A stretch of DNA of 64,000 nt from Paenarthrobacter sp. A20 (GTDB taxonomy: Bacteria; Actinomycetota; Actinomycetes; Actinomycetales; Micrococcaceae), in the NCBI RefSeq assembly GCF_024168825.1, contig NZ_JALJWH010000001.1, positions 3,162,001-3,226,000 of the forward strand. The letters are read 5' to 3'. Positions within the stretch are counted from its first letter, which is position 1, and the number at the start of each line of letters is the position of its first letter. This document shows positions 61,346 through 64,000 of the stretch, piece after piece. Under the pieces are notes generated by a model that ran no database searches, was not told the origin of the DNA, and saw nothing but the letters and a program-made list of their open reading frames with translations. The position numbers and the translations under genes are program-made.

Positions 61346-61569
61346 GATGAAACTGCCCTGACCTTTGAAAGCGATGGGAAAAGGGCACGCCGGCCGGGTG
61401 GGCAGACAAGACAGTAGTGGGACTCTTCGGAACAAGCTCCTATGAGGTCATGCCCACTTGGCCGTCGCGTTTACTGCGGCCGTGTTGTGGTGGACAGATC
61501 ATTGTCAAGACAACCCTCACGCGGGCGTCAGCCACACTTCGAGCCACACCGCAACACACCCAATTCCAT

Positions 61570-61584
61570 CATTACTGTCCACAC
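61570..61584 (-). repeat. Right half of a split GTGTGGACA palindrome
   Basis: Inverted partner of 59929-59943. It continues into TTTCCGCCCCGGACTGG, the same sequence that follows the intact palindrome at 9997, so this is the right part of a former full palindrome. Confidence 0.7.
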
Positions 61585-61677
61585 TTTCCGCCCCGGACTG
61601 GGTCGTACGCCCATCGGACTGGCCCGGATTCCGCATGTTCCCGCCACTTCCCCGTGTTTTCAAGGCCGGGAATCACG

Positions 61678-61698
61678 TTCGAGTCCCACCTCGGGCAC
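61678..61698 (+). repeat. tRNA-3'-end-like direct repeat, copy C
   Basis: Third copy of the 21-bp core. Its left flank back to 61577 matches that of copy A over about 120 bases with scattered differences; its right flank matches copy B. Confidence 0.8.
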
Positions 61699-61704
61699 AG
61701 CATA

Positions 61705-61727
61705 CCCCCTCGTCAGAGGGGGTTTTT
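61705..61727 (+). terminator. Terminator after tRNA-like copy C
   Basis: CCCCCTC-GTCA-GAGGGGG (61705-61722), followed by TTTTT. Confidence 0.85.
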
Positions 61728-62044
61728 GCTTTAACGTGTGTACATTCTGTTTAGTCAGGTCCCTCTGACACTGGCCGCGGGGTGTGCCTGGCGCCGCGGG
61801 TCGCCTGTTTGGTTGTTGGGAAGCGGGTTCAGGGTCTTGGCAGGTTGGCCCTCCGCTGGCTGTGATCTGGGGTTATGCGTTCCTCTCCTGGTTCGTCAGG
61901 TAGGTCGTGGTTGTCCTACACCTCTTCATGGGTAGGTGCTTTGTGCGCAACATGACTTTGGGAACTTGCGTCAAAGATCCTGGTTTCGGCTCGTTCCTGA
62001 GGTGAAGAGGCTTAGCTGGGGAAGGCTTTGTCAGGCCAAAGGGG

Positions 62045-62063
62045 GTGTGGACATTGTCCACAC
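62045..62063. repeat. GTGTGGACA palindrome, inverted copy
   Basis: GTGTGGACATTGTCCACAC is the exact reverse complement of the core at 9999-10017. It is isolated from the tRNA-like repeat. Confidence 0.85.
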
Positions 62064-62549
62064 TTAAATCTCCTTTGTTGAGCCTGATTCCGGCCATTGG
62101 CTTCTCCCTTATTCCGCCTACACCTATTCATGCATGGGAGTGGCCGTAGCGACATGACGCGGATCCTGAAGCGCTGCGTGTGCAGAGTCATTGCGCGAGG
62201 AGAGTTCAGTAATAACGGTCGCCCGAGTGGGTTTCAATGTGGTCTTGGCCGTGTCATCGACGCGCACGGCGTAATCAACTGGGACACGGGCCCGCTGCAG
62301 ATGACCGTTCCCAGCGGTGCCAGCAGAACATTGCAGAGACGACGTTTCTCGGCTGATTCCGTGGTCTCTCCCATGGATCGATTTGGATCCTCCGTCGGCT
62401 GCCCGCCACACCGCTCAGTGCCCGTTCCGTAAGGGTCTTTCTTGCGTCTGAGGTATGCGCTTCGCTGCTTGGCCGGGGAAGCGCCTTCTTCCTGCTGGCC
62501 CGACACCCAGTCAGCTTCAGGGGTGGAGAGAGCTAATAGGTTCGCTAGC

Positions 62550-62593
62550 GACAAGGGCAAAGACCAGGACGAATCCTGGCCTTTGCCCTTGTC
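62550..62593 (-). terminator. Long hairpin downstream of the ABC permease operon
   Basis: GACAAGGGCAAAG pairs with CTTTGCCCTTGTC, and after one mismatch CCAGG pairs with CCTGG around a 6-base loop. It lies 65 bases beyond the leftward permease stop. No T-run. Confidence 0.6.
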
Positions 62594-62657
62594 TCTCGCT
62601 ATTGATGGGTTCGCGCCGTCAATTTGGGTGGAAGGTTTTGGAAGGAAGGATGATTAG

Positions 62658-63494
62658 CTAGCCCTTGACTGAGCCCGCCGTGAGTCCTTGGACGATGAAC
62701 TTGCTGGCGAAGGCGAAGATGACCAAGGTCGGCACCACCGTCAGCACTGCGGCAGCTGACATGGAACCCCAATCGATGTTGAAGCTGGAGATGAACCCGG
62801 CCAGTGCCGTCGGGATTGTCTTGTTGGCGTCGCTGTTCATCAAGGTCACCGACAGGAAGAGCTCGTTCCAGCAATTCACAAAGTTGAACACGAAGCTCGC
62901 GGCCACGCCTGGCAGCATCACGGGGACCAGCACCCTGAACAGTGCACCTACGCGGGAACAGCCATCGATCATGGCCGCCTCCTCCAGTGCATCGGGGACG
63001 TTCTCGAAGAACCCGCGCAGCATGATGGTGCAGAAAGGGATGCAGATCGCGATGTAAATCAGAATCAGCCCCGTCTTGGAATCCACGAGGCCAAAGTCGC
63101 TCATCATCAGGTACAGCGGGCCCAGCGCTATGAAGCCGGGGATCATCTGGGTCACCAGGAACGCGCCCATGACCGCGCCGCGGCCGGAGAACTCGAAGCG
63201 GGCCAACACGTAGGCGGACAGCAGCGAGATCAAGGTGGCCGCGGTGGACGCAACGGTGGCCACGATCAGGCTGTTGATCATGTACTGGCCGAAGTCCGAC
63301 TTGGTGAAGAGGCCGATGTAGTTCTCCAGGGATAGCTGGCGCGGCCAGTAGTCCAGCGGTAGCGAGTAGATCGCCCCCGGTTCCTTCAATGATGTGATGA
63401 TGATCCAGTACAACGGAAACACGGTGACCAGCAGGCACAGTGAAAGGAAGACGACCTTGCCGATGCGCCCGGCGATGCTTGCTCGGTTGATCAT
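62658..63494 (-). CDS. Carbohydrate ABC importer permease, MalG type
   Basis: 278 residues with six membrane helices. The EAA loop is LEEAAMIDGCSRVGALFRVL (near 170), which docks to the ATPase. The early segment FPLYWIIITSLKEPGAIYSL is typical of MalG-type permeases. Its ATG overlaps the stop of the upstream permease gene by 4 bases. It is the last gene of an importer whose binding protein and perhaps other genes lie beyond the right edge. The substrate is probably an oligosaccharide or glycoside. Confidence 0.93.
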   Translation of the reverse strand: MINRASIAGRIGKVVFLSLCLLVTVFPLYWIIITSLKEPGAIYSLPLDYWPRQLSLENYIGLFTKSDFGQYMINSLIVATVASTAATLISLLSAYVLARFEFSGRGAVMGAFLVTQMIPGFIALGPLYLMMSDFGLVDSKTGLILIYIAICIPFCTIMLRGFFENVPDALEEAAMIDGCSRVGALFRVLVPVMLPGVAASFVFNFVNCWNELFLSVTLMNSDANKTIPTALAGFISSFNIDWGSMSAAAVLTVVPTLVIFAFASKFIVQGLTAGSVKG

Positions 63495-64000
63495 TTCTGC
63501 GCCTTTCGGGGTCGGACCGTCATGAGGTAGAAGGCGGCGAAGAGCATGAGGGTGACGACGACGATCAGGCCCAGGGCCGATGCCTTGCCGTAGTCGCCCT
63601 CCTGCGTAATTTTGATCATGTAGGTGGTAATGATGTGCGTCTGGTCGGCCGGTCCGCCGCCTGTCATCGCGAAGATGATGTCGGGAAAGTTGAAGATCCA
63701 GATGACCCGCAGCAGGATCGTTAGGGCCAGCGTGGTGGCGATGCTGGGAAGAGTGATGTTGAAGAAGGTCCGCACCTTACCTGCACCGTCGATCGCCGCT
63801 GCCTCGTACATCTCGTCAGAGACGGACTGCAGGGCGGCGAGGATCATGATGGCGAAGAAGGTCACGCCGTACCAGATGTTGGCGATGACGATGGCCGTCA
63901 TGGCAAAGCCTGGTTCCGCCAGCCACGGGATGGGGGATTCGATCAGCCCGGCCTTCATGAGCAGATCGTTGACCACGCCGAACTCGGCGTTGAACATCCA
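63491..64000 (-). CDS. Carbohydrate ABC importer permease, MalF type, N-terminus cut
   Basis: The visible 170 codons begin WMFNAEFGVVNDLLMKAGLI and remain open at base 64000, so the true start lies outside. It has the EAA loop YEAAAIDGAGKVRTFFNITL (near visible residue 65) and the GGGPADQTHIITTYMIKITQ region of MalF-type permeases. It pairs with the MalG-type subunit, whose start overlaps its stop (ATGA). Confidence 0.92.
   Translation of the reverse strand, partial: WMFNAEFGVVNDLLMKAGLIESPIPWLAEPGFAMTAIVIANIWYGVTFFAIMILAALQSVSDEMYEAAAIDGAGKVRTFFNITLPSIATTLALTILLRVIWIFNFPDIIFAMTGGGPADQTHIITTYMIKITQEGDYGKASALGLIVVVTLMLFAAFYLMTVRPRKAQK

Larger units (their letters stand above)
61728..62657. 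other. Region without a clear gene
   Basis: Several short open frames on both strands lack family features or good ribosome binding sites. One palindrome (62045-62063) and a hairpin (62550-62593) are the only clear structures. 62120-62410 may be a worn gene on the minus strand (VPVDYAVRVDDTAKTTLKPT), but I cannot identify it. Confidence 0.5.

Overview
The window looks like a chromosomal accessory region from a high-GC Gram-positive soil actinobacterium, most likely Arthrobacter/Paenarthrobacter (Micrococcaceae). The reasons are the many GTG starts, the EspR-like regulator, the DUF4192 and ANTAR proteins, the TM2 protein and the actinobacterial style of the catabolic genes. No database search was possible. 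Family calls rest on motifs, length and context read from the translations.

Layout. 1-9.5 kb holds unrecognised genes, an EspR-like regulator with a small membrane-protein operon, a PIN-like nuclease, a decayed TM2 gene and a KAP-family NTPase; it resembles a worn defence island. 9.5-11.4 kb is a junction with a tRNA-3'-end-like repeat, a palindrome, an integrase stub and a broken DDE transposase. 11.5-18.6 kb is catabolic cassette 1: an IclR regulator, a HyuA/HyuB ATP-dependent amidohydrolase pair, an MHS-type transporter and a class III aminotransferase. 18.7-21.7 kb holds regulators: a TetR repressor, a small ORF and a GAF/Fis activator. 21.8-29 kb is cassette 2: 2-hydroxyacid dehydrogenase, class III aminotransferase, FAH-family hydrolase and a second HyuA/HyuB pair. 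29-41.5 kb holds sugar/cyclitol-acid type enzymes: three Gfo/Idh/MocA oxidoreductases, IolD, an aldehyde dehydrogenase, an SDR, an IlvD/Edd dehydratase, another 2-hydroxyacid dehydrogenase and an APC permease. 42-45 kb is a ribose-type ABC importer. 45-52 kb has an FAD/Fe-S D-lactate-dehydrogenase-like enzyme, an orphan PxpB/KipI-like protein, a second TetR and a second APC permease. 52-55.4 kb has DUF4192, an ANTAR fragment, a DUF5677-like protein and an RHH/Doc toxin-antitoxin pair. 55.5-61.7 kb has a 1261-residue protein with a PD-(D/E)XK-like N-terminus and an IS110 transposase, bounded by two more copies of the tRNA-3'-end-like repeat. 62.6-64 kb has two permease genes of a MalFG-type importer running off the right edge.

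How the genes may work together. Each cassette pairs a HyuA/HyuB enzyme with a class III aminotransferase, the arrangement known for lactam degradation (ATP-dependent ring opening, then transamination). Cassette 2 and the genes to 52 kb appear to be one regulon. Seven copies of a 17-bp imperfect palindrome, roughly TGTCYCAA-N2-TGGNACA, precede the hydroxyacid dehydrogenase, iolD, the divergent Gfo/SDR pair, both APC permeases, the ABC importer and a small ORF. The GAF/Fis regulator at 19.9 kb is the best candidate to bind it. The two TetR paralogues share a second palindrome, GCTAACGA-N4-TMGTTAGC, which precedes both the GAF/Fis regulator and the second TetR gene. This suggests a two-tier circuit. 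The substrate is unknown; a cyclic amide or an amino- or cyclitol-derived acid is my inference.
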